In this document: one piece after another, positions 1-12,415 of the stretch
Layout: every line of letters begins with the position of its first letter
Numbering within the stretch: position 1 is the first letter of the stretch
Assembly: GCA_958510875.1 (NCBI GenBank)
Contig: OY294068.1
Location: 34,142,297-34,206,296, forward strand
Direction: 5' to 3'
DNA: 64,000 bases
DNA from: Endomychus coccineus
Taxonomy: Eukaryota > Arthropoda > Insecta > Coleoptera > Endomychidae
Translations under genes and position numbers: made by a program
Notes under the pieces: model-generated
Told to the model about the DNA's origin: nothing
What the model saw: only the letters and a program-made list of their open reading frames with translations
Database searches by the model: none

Positions 1-33
1 CGTATAAAATTGTGTTTGCAAGTCAACTGTCAC

Positions 34-71
34 CATAGATAACTCTACTACCGGTAGTAAAGTTATCTATG
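34..71. repeat. 38-bp near-perfect palindrome
   Basis: The left arm starts CATAGATAACT and the right arm ends AGTTATCTATG, meeting at TACTACCGGTAGTA with a single C/A mismatch pair. It could extrude as a hairpin or mark the end of an older inverted-repeat element. No partner or coding sequence is seen next to it. Confidence 0.7.
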
Positions 72-434
72 CTTGTCACAGAATACTCTTCATAGAGATC
101 AAGATGATACTCTTACGTGACCCCTTTTATGTTTCCCCTACGTGGCGTCTTTTGGTACTTCACTATATGTTCAACAGTCGACAGAAAATTTGATTTTGAG
201 GAAAAAAGTTCCTATTAACAGACGCTTAGTTTTTGAAATTGAAATTGAAACAAAAATTTTGTTTTTTTCAAATATCTCCGGAACTGTTTATCGTACAGAA
301 AACATCTTTTGCGAACATTTTCTACTCATAGCAAGCTATGTTCTATGCGATCAAAAAAATTTTTTACTCATAATTCGTGAAGATTTTGAAGGGGTAGTAG
401 ATGCTTCTCTGCCCAACTTTTTCCAGTGGCGTAG

Positions 435-479
435 TGCTATGCAATAGCTTTACCGCGGCAGTCCCCGAGTGCCACACGT
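435..479 (+). mobile_element. Helentron family 1, 3' terminus (solo end)
   Basis: A 45-bp segment starting GCTATGCAATAGC and ending GAGTGCCACACGT is nearly identical to 46633-46676 (minus) and 61207-61250 (plus). In those two places it closes an element that carries helicase and endonuclease remnants. Here no such coding sequence precedes it, so this is a non-autonomous or truncated copy. T-rich sequence follows in all three cases, in keeping with the known T-T insertion preference of Helentrons. The ORF at 142-447 just upstream matches nothing recognisable and starts without ATG. Confidence 0.65.
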
Positions 480-1229
480 TTCATTTTTTTATTATTAAAT
501 ATAAAAATGTATATAATTGTTGATTGAAATGCTGACAGTTGTGAAAACTAAAGAATAATTATATTAATTTTCATTAAAAAATAATAAAATTGTAATTTCG
601 GATGCTACAATAATTCAAAGATAACATAAAATAAATTGGCTACTTCATAATGTCAGTTTTCATTTCTGTCAGCAGTGCTCGGTGACTGCTTGTTTTTTTT
701 TATTTTATGGACGTTCACAAATTCACAATCATCACATACTGTTTCTAGCAAACTTTAATCTCCAGAAACAAATTTATTTATAATATAAAAATCCTGTAGT
801 ATTATGATTGAGAGTGAATAGACAAAAAACAGAAGCATGAGATACTTCTGATGAAAGGAATACTATTTCCCTCACATTTATCAATGAACGTCGCTATTAC
901 ATTAATTGATTGGCATTCCATTTTCAAATTGATACTCATTGTAGTTTGCAGCAAAAGTGACGAGTACCTATAAAAACGATAGCAATAAACTCATGACTGA
1001 TTTCCATCAAATGAATTTTAATGAGCGTCTGTGGTATTTTATGCATTTGATTTATTCTGAGACACTCTTAGTTGCGGGTTCAACAATAATGATATCGCCT
1101 CATTTGCTATACGTTCCTTATATTCTTTGAATTACTTACCGTTATTATAGTAATATTTTATAAATTCATTCATGTTTTATAGCTTTCCTCGAAGGTAGTG
1201 AACTATAACATAGTAAGAGTGGAAACCTG
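480..1229. other. No recognisable feature
   Basis: AT-rich sequence with stop codons in all frames; no domain, splice-framed exon or repeat boundary could be supported. Confidence 0.5.
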
Positions 1230-1560
1230 TAATCAATTGATCACGAGACCTACCTCACTTTTGTTAGATAATTAGTTTCCGGACCCTCCTGCGGGTATAA
1301 TGTGAATCATTGTAGGAACTGAAAATATATTGAAAATGATTTACAAACTGCTTATGAAATACGTTATATTATATTCAATATTACATTGAAATTATATCCA
1401 AATGGTCTACATAATGTGTTTCACAACTCTATGTCTTATACTGACACCTGCTGTCAGGTTGACTTTCTAAATTATTCACACCATTCATAACCTGTTTTAT
1501 ACTGACACTTGCTGTCATATGAACTATCAAAATTTGCCACAGAGTAATCTCATAAGATTC
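1230..1560 (+). repeat. Dispersed repeat A, copy 1
   Basis: A diverged direct match to 12140-12410. Shared landmarks, in order, are a TGATCA/TGATTACG block, a CTCCTGCGGG-like block, GATTGTAGGAAC, a run near ATTGGAAATGA, and the ending GACACCTGCTGTCA then CATATGAACTAT. The last motif occurs twice in this copy (near 1442 and 1504). It has no coding potential and its class is unknown. Confidence 0.45.
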
Positions 1561-1732
1561 ACAATTGTTCAGGTCAATTACAAACTTACACTATATCCGA
1601 CGTATAGTGAGGGAAGTAAGAATATGGAAATGTATGTCGTTGCATTTAGTCCAATAAATGAAGCCCAAAATCGACCTGACTAACTAAAATTTTTCCTTAT
1701 GGACCGATTTTGATTTGTGAGTGCTCATTCGA

Positions 1733-2712
1733 TTCGTCTTGACACCTAGATCAAAGCTTACTACTTTTGGTCTTCGACATATTGTTTATTTTGTTAATAA
1801 GCAACAAATAGTGGCACTATTTTCCATTGATTTTAAGCAGGTAGTGTATTTTCATATTTATTTGAACGATAAACATTGTTTATTAATGATTATAATAATT
1901 TGTGAATGAGTAAACAATTTGTTAATTAACAAATTAACAAAAATATCATAATTTTCTAAATATTCAGACAAAGTTTTGAAATATTATATATACATTATTC
2001 GTTCTCATCATCATCATCATCTCCATTATTATCATCATTGTTATAATAAAATGGTATAAAAATATTTTCATCGCTGTCATCTTCATTTTCAATTATGTCA
2101 TCATGACATTCATCATTTTCATCTTGAAGATTATTTTTTCAAAAATTATTGAAACAGTTCCCCACACAATTTCCGCGCTGGTGAACAATCCATATTTTAT
2201 CAAATTCGTGTGTGCAGGTCCTAATTATCCTGAAATGACTCTAATGTCGAATATTTAGAAAACTTTTAGTTTTTGTTAATTTGTTAACTAGGAAATTGTT
2301 TAATAACTAACTATATTAGCAAAATATTCAAAAAATCATGTTTTGTGAGTTAAAGATCCGAAAATGACTGTAACCTCGAATATTTAGTAAATTTTGATTT
2401 TTTTGTTTATTTGACAATTAACATATTGTTTAATAACTAATTACATTAGCAACTAATTAAAAAATGGACATCAAATTCGTATTTAAAAGGTCCAATTTAT
2501 CCGAAGATTCTGTTAATTTGATAAGTAACAAATTGTTGTAAACATTGAATAAACACTGTTTATCGGTCAAATAAATAAAAAATATATACTCTACCTGCTT
2601 AATATCAATGGAAAGAAGCGTTTAAATTTTTTTTTGCCACTATTTATTGTTTATCAACAAAATAAACAATTTGTCAAGGACCAAATGGGGTAAGCTAGGC
2701 GTCAAGATGAAT
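1733..2712. mobile_element. Foldback element with arms of about 170 bp
   Basis: The left arm (about 1733-1905, beginning CGTCTTGACACCTAG) is the diverged reverse complement of 2535-2710 (ending CGTCAAGATGAATTG). Both arms carry GGCACTATTT/AAATAGTGGC, a CTACCTGC block and TTTATTTGAACGATAAACA-like sequence. The centre has short minus-strand runs rich in Asp, Asn and Glu (about 1985-2140), resembling an acidic protein tail, but a stop interrupts them and no transposase motif is seen. This is probably a degraded DNA transposon or MITE. Confidence 0.6.
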
Positions 2713-5700
2713 TGCTGAAGGGCAGTGTTATGTGAAGTCTTTTACATTATAATATGTGAATTCATGCTCCTAATTTGATGAAACAAGCTCCTGTTTTTCA
2801 TTGTGATTATCAATAAAATTATTTTTTTTAAACAAAATTGTGAAGCAATATTCAAATGTTACATATCATTTGAAGGATACAAACGATACAATGATCATTT
2901 GAAACTGGAATATAATCAGATCTTAGCTATTTGCGATATGTTTCCAGACTTTAATATGAATAATGATTAAGTTATAACTACAAAAACGATCAGCAGTAGT
3001 TGGAAGTTTTGACGTCGCACAATTTCCATCTATCACCATTTCTTAAATGAACCCTTAAAATCAATACCATATTTATTGCTATTGTTTCACACTATTTTAA
3101 CCTTCATTTATTCTGTCAGTATAATTATTCACACCACATATTGGACACAGAAAACAAACTGTATCTTCGCACTTCTATGACATCTTTTGAATATTAAAAT
3201 GAAAATTTCCGACACATTTTCAGGTTAAATATATGCGTGTATATAATTATAACCTGAAAAATATGGTTGCCATTATGGTTCAATAAAATACTGTAATTTC
3301 ACTTCAAAAACTGAATATGGATGTAAAAATATGACTGGAAATGGACCTACCGTCCCCAAAACCAATGCAATTCCTTTTTTATCACTTTAATGCGATCTGC
3401 AATATGTCAAATACATACGTCTAATAGAAATGGCGCAATCGTTTCCACAATAGCTGATGAAATACTTGTCAACGTATTTGAACTGGTAGAAGAAATAGAA
3501 ATTGAACCTAATTTTTCATCCACACAAACTGGTCGTCAAATAAAACTAAAGAAAAACAGTTTGGTTACGGAAGGAATGACGAACCAATAACAGACCAGAA
3601 AATGTATTATAATGTTAACCTGACCCTTCTCTTATCATCTTTTAATTAAATTTATCATCAGCATCTTTCTCAATATTGAAATTGATCAAAACCTATTTGA
3701 TCGAGTATGACTCAAAAAAGTCAGCAATTTAGTAATTATGTTGAAAGAAAATGAGTTCGAATTTCCTACCTTTCGACGAGTTAATTACAAATTTTGATGA
3801 TGGAAAGGCATCAAGAAAATAATGTTTTAATTTAGTTATTTTTTTCTTTTCCTACTGTTGTATTGTATCTTCAATTCGTTTTGTTACGTTTTTGGGTTTG
3901 TACATTTTAATTTTTAATTTTTTGATGCAGTTTAATTAGGTAGGTAGGACTATGTTGAGTTTAAAATTTAACACACATCTACTTTCAATATTACTTGTAA
4001 GTATTTGCATTTACACCAATTTGATTCATGTCCACCTACCTATGTATCAATTTTTAGCAACAGTTTTAAAAAGGGGCTTAAAATTATATTTTGCACACAG
4101 GCGAGATAAGAGAAACAATACTAATATATTAATTTAATAAAAAATTGTTGTTAACTTATTTCATTTTGTATTTCCGATGCGATGAGGTACAAACTAACCT
4201 AATCAAACCTAGTCGATATTGCCAAAGTGACAAAAAATGTGTTTTTGAATTCTAATAAACGGTTGGCTTTTTTTAAATTCAGTCTACTTCAAAGTTCAGA
4301 ACCATTTACATCCATATACGTTATTAGAATTGAAAACAGGTGGCAACCCTAAGCATAATCATTTTTATGAGCTTAATTATAAAAAAGTAGGTGTACGAGA
4401 GTACGAGGTATTAAAAAACAAATTATTCCATGTATAAACCATTCAAGGCAAGTTTCCTTCAATATCTGAAGAAAGTGTTTTCAACTATTCTGATATCGCT
4501 TCATAAAATCTAAATTATTGCACATTATTAGAGGTTAGGTTACAAAAAGTAATGATTCAGGTCGTAAATTTAAAAATTGTAGTTCATTAGTGTCGGTGCG
4601 TATGAGAGTTTTAGGGCCGGTCGGTAAATTTCGGGTGTTGATACGGAATGCCGGCAGGTATGATGGTGTGAGTTTCCCATAAACTGTCGGCAGATATTTA
4701 AGAATCCATTACAGAAACCCTACAAACTAATAACAAAGCATGAAACCAACCTTCTGGTCAAACAATGCTGAGATGGGCATTTACGATTTGCACCAAGTTT
4801 TAAAAACTTCTAATAAATCCCACTCAAGTCGATAATAATGTTTTCATAGGTTGTTCATTGTTTTACGATGCATTCCATCTTACAACCTGCTTTGAGAATA
4901 CCACTGTGTGACAGAACAATTATCAGCAATCAAACATTACAGCTTATGTGAAAACAAAAACAATGTTCTTGATCAAAATATAATAAATAGAAAAACAGAA
5001 TGTAACTAACGGAAATTCTTTTATACATATTCATGGTAGTTAATTATTTTTTATAGTAGGAATACACTGCAAAAGCTTTGTTTCTCCAATATTATCTCAA
5101 ATTCAACAGAGATCAATTGATAATTCATGTTAACCTAATACAAATGAGATCATTCACAACTATTACATCACAAGTAACAGGTAGGTCAGGTAAATTTCTA
5201 TTTTGTTTCAGTGAGAAAAAAACAATTTTCGAGTTCGATAATACAGAGAAAACGCATTACACAATTGTACGCTCACCAATGCGGGGATTCAAATTCTTGA
5301 ATTGATTTCAACAGAGCATAATTCCTCAGTATTTCCCGTGAAGAATTTAATTTATCACAAAAAAGTTATGAACAAGAGTCAGTTGAATCTTCTTAAATAA
5401 GGTTAAATAATATGACAATTTATTTCCAGTGTGTGCTATATTATCCTCTCATTGAAAATGTTTTCTCATATATTCTCAATTTCATTTGTTGCTTCGGTTC
5501 AATACAAAAAAACTGAAACAAGCAGAGGCTTAGCGAGGATAAGTTTGTCCGGGGCATTTGATTCTATATGCCCCCTGCCCCCCAGTAAATACCTGACATC
5601 AGAAAAAAGTTTATACATTGTTGAATATAACTATAAAAATAAAACTATACATAAGTTTAAATACGTATTTCTACAAAATTAAAAAATTTAATTCAGCCAT

Positions 5701-6561
5701 CAACTCGTTAAACTTTTATTAGTATCAGTAGATATTTTCAATATAAAATAAGATTGCTGATTTAATTATTATTCATATTACAAAGTCGTTTGGATCTACA
5801 TATATGTTTTCTAGCATTACTTATATCTTAGAACATTCAAAAAAATATTCGATTGTTATTTTCTTTTGTCAGAATATATGCTGTCAAGGTATTACTCAAC
5901 TGGCCCCAAACAGAATCTCTTTCTAGGTTCCTGTTAGTAGATTCATTCTCTGAAGGTAGTAATCCGACATGACATGATTTCTATTCTATGATACTTCCAT
6001 TTAAGGGGATAATGTTAATGCTAGTAATCGATAGATGTTGCGATACCAGTTTTTGTTTCTGAAATAAATAAAATTGTTATCCTCTCTAACAACATTCTAT
6101 CGCTAGCTCACACAATGATCAAAATATTTAAAAAAAAAATGCCTGAATGGGGTAAAGGCGTCCCAGATGCACTGTCGGGGCTGGAACCATGATAAAATTT
6201 CACTCTGTCCTGAAATTGTAAAACCTTCGTTGTTAATATAACATAATATTTTCGTGGGCCTTAAGTAGGTATCACACATAAATTTTCGATAGAAAAACGC
6301 GATATTCAATGTACGCTCGAAACCCTTCTTTAGATTTTCGTTGACCGTCCTATGATCTAACACATTTAAACTTGAAGGGCAAGATTTCTACAAAAGTTAA
6401 CAAAAACTCCAAAATTTGGCGCTCCCTCAATACTTGCTCCCGGGGCGAGTGTCCTCCTGCAGTTTTTATCTATATCTTTAAAACGTATCTACCGAAAACA
6501 TGAATGATTTAGAAGCAGCACATGAATGACAGTTCGTCAGGTTATAATAATGTTACATATA
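2713..6561. other. Unannotated AT-rich stretch
   Basis: Nearly 4 kb without a supportable gene. The longest open frames (3390-3590, 3952-4137, 5078-5305, 5431-5682 plus; 6103-6363 minus) are short and have no recognised domain. The 3952 frame is hydrophobic and reaches a GTAAGT at about 3997, so a cryptic signal exon cannot be excluded, but nothing downstream supports it. Confidence 0.4.
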
Positions 6562-7118
6562 CAGGATGTTACTTAATGTTATGTACTTTCTAATGTGTGA
6601 TTCTTGGGCTCATTTAAAGTGAAAAAGTTCATATAACTGTACGTCCTATGATGCTTCGTTTTTGATATACTAGGTACTTAAGTTTTTATTTCTTTTTCGG
6701 TTTTCTCCAAAAATTTTGAAAACCGTTTGAGATACTACATTAAATTCCAAATAGCGTATTATGGTATCAAAATACACTTTTTAACGATTAAAAGGTATTT
6801 TCAATTCAACCAATGGCGTTGGTATGACTACGTTATGATACAACGAAACAATTGTTAGGCCACTGTTTTTTACTTAACTGTTAGTATAGTATTGAGTACC
6901 ATTTAATTTTGAGAAAACAAGATATCTAGAATATGTGTCGTGCAGCTTATCATTTTGAAGAATGTAACGTGTAAATTTCACTTAACGGCTTGAAAATGGC
7001 CGCTGTACTACAATCGGTTAACTCCTGTGACGTCAGCTATGCTAAACCGTATATTCTCCGAGTCATGGTTATTCAGTGACGAATTCTGTAGTTACCGCTT
7101 CTATTTCGAGGTCGTTCT

Positions 7119-7364
7119 GTGAGACATCGAAGCACCGGAAAAGGCCGAGAAAATGGCGTACTTTTTGTCAAATCGTCCAAGTGGAAGGTCGTGTTTCTAA
7201 GTTATTTCAACAGGGAGGTGACACCAAACTTATGTTTGGAACCAAATTGTGAGAATATTCTTCCGTTGAAAGCAAAGGCATCAATTACCAATTTGGAGTG
7301 GAATAATTGGAAAAATTTGTGTAATAGATGCACCTTAGGGGATTCAAACTTAGTTTCAACGTGA
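7119..7364 (+). other. Unrecognised Cys-containing open frame
   Basis: An open frame (GTG at 7119, no ATG at the start) inside the transposon. It has four cysteines arranged as LCLEPNC and LCNRC with Trp residues between, loosely like a small zinc-binding module. It has no usable start codon and no identified relative. It may be captured host sequence or chance. Confidence 0.2.
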
Positions 7365-7639
7365 CTGGTTTGGACAGAAGTAAGGTTGTTTCATAACCCT
7401 ATCGTGATAGAGGTAAATATCTTTGTAATTCCATTTGATTTATTCACTGACTTCAAGAATCAATTTGTCTTCCCAGGTGATATCTGACGGGACATAGGTT
7501 AGTCCTAATTTGTTCAACAATCGTTATGTATTCTGTTCATGTCTGTCTTTTGAGGTTTTTTTTTATGTTGTCGCCAAGCGATAAAATAGAACTTATAGTT
7601 TATCCACAAGTAAGAGTAATTTGTACCCTCACAAGAAAT

Positions 7640-8760
7640 TAATTAAAATTTGTAGTTGTGAAATGGATATCTGGAACTTCTTCCTGAGCGAAAACCTTTC
7701 ACATAAAATCACTAATAATAAAACTATATTTTGTACATACGTGTCTACAGAAAATTTTCAAAATGTCGACCTGCCAGTTCTACGCAGGTTATTGTTTTTG
7801 TCTCATCGATCTACGAACTCAAAAATTCCCGGTATGGTACGTATGCTGACACAACCCTCAGTAATTCTATGTCTCAGTTCTTCTAATGCTTAAACTGGTG
7901 TAGTATAAAATAATGTTTTAAGATGCCCCCATAAATAAAAGTTCAAGCTGCTCAGATCAGCTGATGTAGGTGGCCATAAAAGTTCCCCTTCAAGTCCTCT
8001 CCAGCGGGTAAACTGTATTTAAATATTGACAAGCCAAAATGCTGAAGTGGGCTGGAGCATCATCGAGCATGAATCACATTTGCTGACGTTGTAAAAGAAG
8101 AACATTTTCGAGTAATCAAGACAAATCATCTCAAGCAAAATGGCGGTAGGAATTTCCATTAAGGCGTCGACCATTTTAAAAATTCCATGCGCAATGAAAT
8201 TCTCCTGGAAGAAGTGCCCGACCTCTCTGTGGGTGGTAGGAATACAACAAATTATCTGTAACATTTTTTCATGCAATTTTATAGGAGATATTTAATGCAC
8301 TGCCAACTTTTGGCGTACTAGTTTCTGGATTCTCTTCGATCTCGTGTAAGTCAGCCTACTCAACTTCCGGTGATCTACCACGGAAGTTTTATGTTGAAAA
8401 TTTCCAGATTCAGTCAGAAGGAGATGAATGTTTGTGTAAATGTTCGACTATCTGGAATAACACGATTAAGATACCTTTCTTGGTAGATATTATACCTGGC
8501 TCGTTTAGCATTGCCGTCAGTAAGAAACATAAACAAATTGCATATATCGGTCATCCCGGAAATTTGTTTTTCTATCCTTTGACTACACGAGAGGGGAACC
8601 TATAATGTTCGAAGGACATCGTGTGTGCCATTGGTGGAATGTTGGAAGAGGAGATAGGCATTTGAATTTTTTTTAAAGGTTTGGAGGTTATAGCCATAGA
8701 GAAAGACTTCATCAGGCGAAGAAATCCACAATTTCGCTGTTGGGTGAAAAAATTAACTCT
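7640..8760 (-). pseudogene. Broken Tc1/mariner-like transposase
   Basis: Read on the minus strand with several frame changes. The N-terminal part shows GNAKRARYNIYQERYLNR followed by DSRTF (near 8430-8520), which is the helix-turn-helix region common to many arthropod Tc1/mariner-like transposases. The middle catalytic block reads FMLDDAPAHFSI (near 8045-8085). A WPPTSADLSSLNFYLWG block (near 7900-7975) corresponds to the third catalytic site, with Asn where Asp is expected. Stops occur between and within the blocks. The family cuts and pastes DNA at TA; this copy cannot encode an active enzyme. Family assignment is by motif pattern only. Confidence 0.65.
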
Positions 8761-9163
8761 GGTAGGAAGAAGAAAAATTTATCATTTTTAGCAGAATAAA
8801 ACAAACTAATTTGTCAAAATACCAAAACATGCGATTCATTAGGGATAAGTTACACATATCCATTTATCTATTATAATTTTCAATTATTTAATGGTAATCA
8901 AGACTATACTAAAAAAAGTCAGCGCACTCCGGGAGTGCAGGCAGAAGTGAAAACTTGAACTTATGGCGCGTTGGGCACTTTTTTGGGTGAGCATTTTTAG
9001 GTGCGCTCGCGACATGAGAAATTGTTCATAAAAAATCAAGTTTATCAAAGCAATGTGGGCACTTTTTGAATAGACATGAAGTATAATAATATAGAAACTA
9101 TATTCGAAGGAAGAGGTTTTATTTAAATGAGTAAATATTAGTAAATAGTAAATACAAAATTTA

Positions 9164-9613
9164 TCAATTCTCATCCATAATTTCAACAACTCTTACATCA
9201 TCATTATCAGCATTTTCATCATTATTATCAGGATTTTCATCAAATTCTAAAACTGAAACAATAGGTCTATGGTAACTAAAGTATGAAATGAACAATTTTG
9301 ATTTAAATCTATTTATATATCTTGTGAATACTGCATCAATAGTAGTTTTGTATTTTGTTGTGCTAAGATTGCGATCATTGGACATCGTTAAATCAAATTC
9401 TTCATATAAAAATTCAATTAATGATTGATTTTTGACATCTGCAAAGTTTTTGTTGAAATCTCCACTCAAAATCATAGGATAATGATCAAATCTTCTATTA
9501 ATTTTCATCATAAATAGTGCGGAAGCAGCTTTAGAATAAATGAATAAATTTGAATACAAGAACTCTCGTATTGCTTGTAAAGACTGTTTTGGTGAAATAT
9601 AAACGGCAGCCAA
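9164..9613 (-). pseudogene. Endonuclease/exonuclease/phosphatase (EEP) domain remnant, Helentron type
   Basis: The C-terminal half of an APE-like endonuclease is readable in one frame. It has AAVYISP (strand before the active site), SGDFNKNFAD (the catalytic GDFN motif), TTIDAVFTRY and YFSYHRPI, where the His of the final SxH motif is kept. An Asp/Asn/Glu-rich tail ends at IMDEN. The N-terminal half of the EEP domain and all of the Rep/helicase are missing, so the fragment could not mobilise the element alone. Copy B (62024-62419) is almost identical over the shared part, which implies recent amplification. In autonomous Helentrons this domain sits at the C-terminus of the Rep-helicase protein. 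Confidence 0.75.
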
Positions 9614-9618
9614 TTCTC

Positions 9619-9860
9619 AAATCTCGTCTGTCGCGAGGGCACGAACGAATGCCCATGCAAAGACTGCGTATAGCATGCAGCGCTCTCGCATACCTATACA
9701 CTCTGAGTATACATATAGGTATGTAATCTCGTCTGTCGCGAGAGCACGAACGAATGCACATGCAAAGAGCGCGTATAGTATACATATATTATAAGAATAC
9801 ACGCGGAGTATATCTGTGTAAAATCTCATCTGTCGCGAGAACGGCTGAAAATGCTCTCCC
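9619..9860 (-). repeat. Subterminal tandem repeats of Helentron family 2
   Basis: AATCTCGTCTGTCGCGAG recurs at about 9619, 9725 and (with one change) 9822, so the unit is about 97-106 bp. Each unit continues with GCACGAACGAATGC and a TGCGTATAG/GCGTATAG segment. The same array is in copy B at about 62940-63165. Short tandem arrays near one end are typical of Helentron-like elements. Confidence 0.75.
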
Positions 9861-10211
9861 ACAAAAGTGCCCAACGCGCCATAAGAAGTTTTCACTTCAA
9901 AAAAGTGGCGTAACAATTGCTTTGTTAAAATTGTATCATGACGTAGCCTACCTATGCCACTGGGTAAATTAAAATTAACTTTTTTTTTAAAGAGAGTGTT
10001 TTTATACCATAATATTCTACTCTGGAATTTGATGTAATATCTCAAACGGCTTTCGAAATTTTTCGTAAAAACCGAAAAAATATAAAAACTTCAGCACCCT
10101 GTATAGCGAAAACCAAGCATTTTGGAACATACATTTATGAGAACTTTTCTACTCAAAATAAGCCCAAGAATCCCCCATTAAACTAAGTACATAACATTAA
10201 GTAATACCCTA

Positions 10212-10711
10212 TATTTATTACGCGATTTTCTTGTATTATGCCTAATAAAATTATTTCATGAGCTTATTTTTGACAGGATGTATTCAAGGCTAAGTCTAAG
10301 TGCGTATATACTTGAAAGCTATAGATGTCTATCTGTAGTTATGTAGTTTATAACTTGTAAAGTGTTCTTGGATCCCTGAATGTAAATTGCGTTCTGTTTG
10401 TTTATGAAATACAGTATCACAGCTTACTCCAAATTTCAGATTATCCTTCTTTAAGTTAAAGTTGTTCCCTCATTGTTTATGTTTTCGGAGGTATTTACTA
10501 ATGGTTGACTTATTTCCATGCAAGATTTGTTATTGATTTATTGTTACTGAAACGTTATAAAAAATTGGTTTCACCCAAGTGTGAGTTCATAATTGATATT
10601 AATATTGAAATGATTATTCCTCACAATCCATTTTTTTGTAAATCCATGCTACTAGGTTTTGAGGTTAATCATTACACCTCATCCTCAGGTATATCTAAAG
10701 AATGACTGCGA
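10212..10711. other. No recognisable feature
   Basis: AT-rich flank between two repeat blocks. The frame at 10505-10705 has no recognisable domain. Confidence 0.4.
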
Positions 10712-11415
10712 TGAAGAAAATTGTATCAAAATTTGTTAAAATAGTTGTAAAAACCTTTTTATTTCAAAATTTGGTCAAAACAGTATTTTTTAATTAATAA
10801 TATTGTAAATTGTTAATTTGTTGTAAATTTTTTTAAAGAGATTTACTTACATTCAATATACAAATTTATGTATAGATCTTATGGCTTTATTTCCGGGTAA
10901 TTAAAGTTTATATGTAACATGTCATGGCTATGATGATGAAGAAAATTGTATCAAAATTTGTTAAAACAGTTGTGAAAATCTTTTTAATTCAAAATTTGAT
11001 CATAATAGTATTTTTCAATTATTAATATTGTAAATTGTTAATTTATTGTAATTTTTTTTAGAAAGATTTTCTTACATTCAATATATAAATTTATTTATAC
11101 ATCATAAGTCTTCATTTCCAGATAATTGAAGTTCATATTTAAAATTTCTTTTTGATTTATATAATTCATGTTTAACAGTAGCTTCCTGAATTTCAACTGT
11201 TAAACATATATATCACACTTTAATTATCTGGAAATGAAGCCATTTGATGTATAAATAAATTATGTATTGAATTAAGTAAATCTTTTCAAAAACATGTACT
11301 ACAAATTAACAATTTACAATTTTATTAATTAAATAACATCATAATAATAATTTGATCGAATTTTGGAATAAAAAGATTTTTACTGTTTTAACAAATTTTG
11401 ATACAAGAGATGAGA
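10712..11415. repeat. Three-unit repeat: two direct copies and one inverted
   Basis: A unit of about 210 bp beginning AAGAAAATTGTATCAAAATT occurs at about 10715-10915 and 10935-11140 as direct copies, then inverted at about 11205-11415. Between the second and third units lies a hairpin with arms ATGTTTAACAGT and ACTGTTAAACAT (about 11168-11207). It could be a foldback MITE with one arm duplicated. It has no coding potential. Confidence 0.65.
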
Positions 11416-12139
11416 TGAGGTATAATAATTTCTCTCGAAACCTGGTAGTAGAGATCTATAAATAAAATGGATGGTGATAAATAAACGATAGAATATTAAT
11501 ATCAAAAGGTTATACTTTATCTAAAGCTTATTTTATTATTTTCTATCACCTTGATGTAGCGGTCATTATTAATTTTTCTTTTAAGTAAACATTGACCATA
11601 GGATTAGAATAATACCAACAAAATTAATTAAAATTACAAAGAATCACTAGAGCTTACTGGCACTGAAAGATCCAATACCGCTTGTAACAAAATACCTTGA
11701 AAGCTCTTCGTTGTTGGTCTTAAAGAACAAGTATGAGCCGGCAGTACGATACTAATCTCTCTTGTAGAATTATCGAGAGTACGTTCACGCCTGACTAGGT
11801 TACATGTGTCGATTATTTCAGTTCCCTGACTTGTCAATAAGGATTAGGTATAGCAACCTTGGAACAACTCCCTTCATTCAAACGTGAACTTTTTCAAACT
11901 CACGCCCGTGAATAATTCTTTTACCTAAAGGAAGTAATAAATCAGCCCCTCAATCTTAACAATCAATCAGCTGTGGATGCCACCCCTACGATTTTAATTG
12001 TTTCATTCGATTGTCAAACATCTTTGTTCATACCAGTTTTTGGTGAACTGAATAAAGAATCCCTAAGCGATTGAACAGCGGACCAAATTTATTTAAAAGT
12101 CGACTAATTTTCAATGATTATATTGTAAATTAACTGTGA
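11416..12139. other. No supportable gene
   Basis: The only frame of note is 11634-11837 on the minus strand (67 residues, Ser/Thr-rich end). It shows no family signature, and no splice or poly(A) context was convincing. Confidence 0.35.
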
Positions 12140-12410
12140 TCAATTGATTACGTCACTTCCCTCCCTTTTGTAGGCAAAATAAATTTGAGAAAGTTTTGCG
12201 GGTCAAATGTATGATTGTAGGAACAAACATCATATTGGAAATGATCTAAAAATATCTAATGACAGACGTTAAGATATACTCTTTGTAACATTGGAATTTT
12301 ATTTAAATAGTCTAATAAAATTTATTTTACTACTCTTTGTTTTATACACACCTGACTGACACCTGCTGTCATATGAACTATGAAAATTTGCCATACATTA
12401 AACCTATACA
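12140..12410 (+). repeat. Dispersed repeat A, copy 2
   Basis: Diverged direct match to 1230-1560, ending in the same GACACCTGCTGTCATATGAA block. It abuts the left end of the transposon at 12416, so the transposon probably inserted into or beside this repeat. Confidence 0.45.
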
Positions 12411-12415
12411 ATGTA

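Larger units (their letters stand above)
8918..9899 (-). mobile_element. Helentron-like element family 2, copy A (deleted)
   Basis: Boundaries come from comparison with 61778-63218: identity begins at GTCAGCGCACTCC and ends near GTTTTCACTTCA. The element runs on the minus strand. Its 3' end is the hairpin GCACTC-CGG-GAGTGC. About 45 bp inside each end lie inverted copies around GTGCCCAACGCGCCATAAG. The coding remnant is the C-terminal endonuclease (9164-9613). Subterminal tandem units lie at 9619-9860. Compared with copy B, the section between the endonuclease and the tandem units (about 9562-9618) differs and is about 460 bp shorter. This layout matches known Helentron-like elements. Confidence 0.7.
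6562..10211 (-). mobile_element. Decayed Tc1/mariner-like element with TIRs of about 290 bp
   Basis: The left arm (6562-6850, starting CAGGATGTTACTTAATG) is the reverse complement of 9925-10211 (ending CATTAAGTAATACCCT). The flanking dinucleotide is TA at the left, and a degraded TA follows on the right. A broken minus-strand transposase fills 7640-8760. A Helentron-like element has inserted at 8918-9899, so the original element was about 2.7 kb. Long inverted repeats and a transposase of this type match 12416-14791 and 29490-31805, suggesting a related group of elements with different sequences. Confidence 0.75.

Noticed and set aside
142..447. 101-codon frame before the Helentron end
   Set aside because: It has no recognisable domain and begins without ATG. 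It differs from the coding found before the same end in the other two copies.
3390..3590. 66-codon frame with IADEILVNVFELVEEIEIEP
   Set aside because: The composition looks protein-like, but no family, splice sites or poly(A) signal support it.
11634..11837. Minus-strand 67-codon frame
   Set aside because: No domain, no gene context; probably chance.
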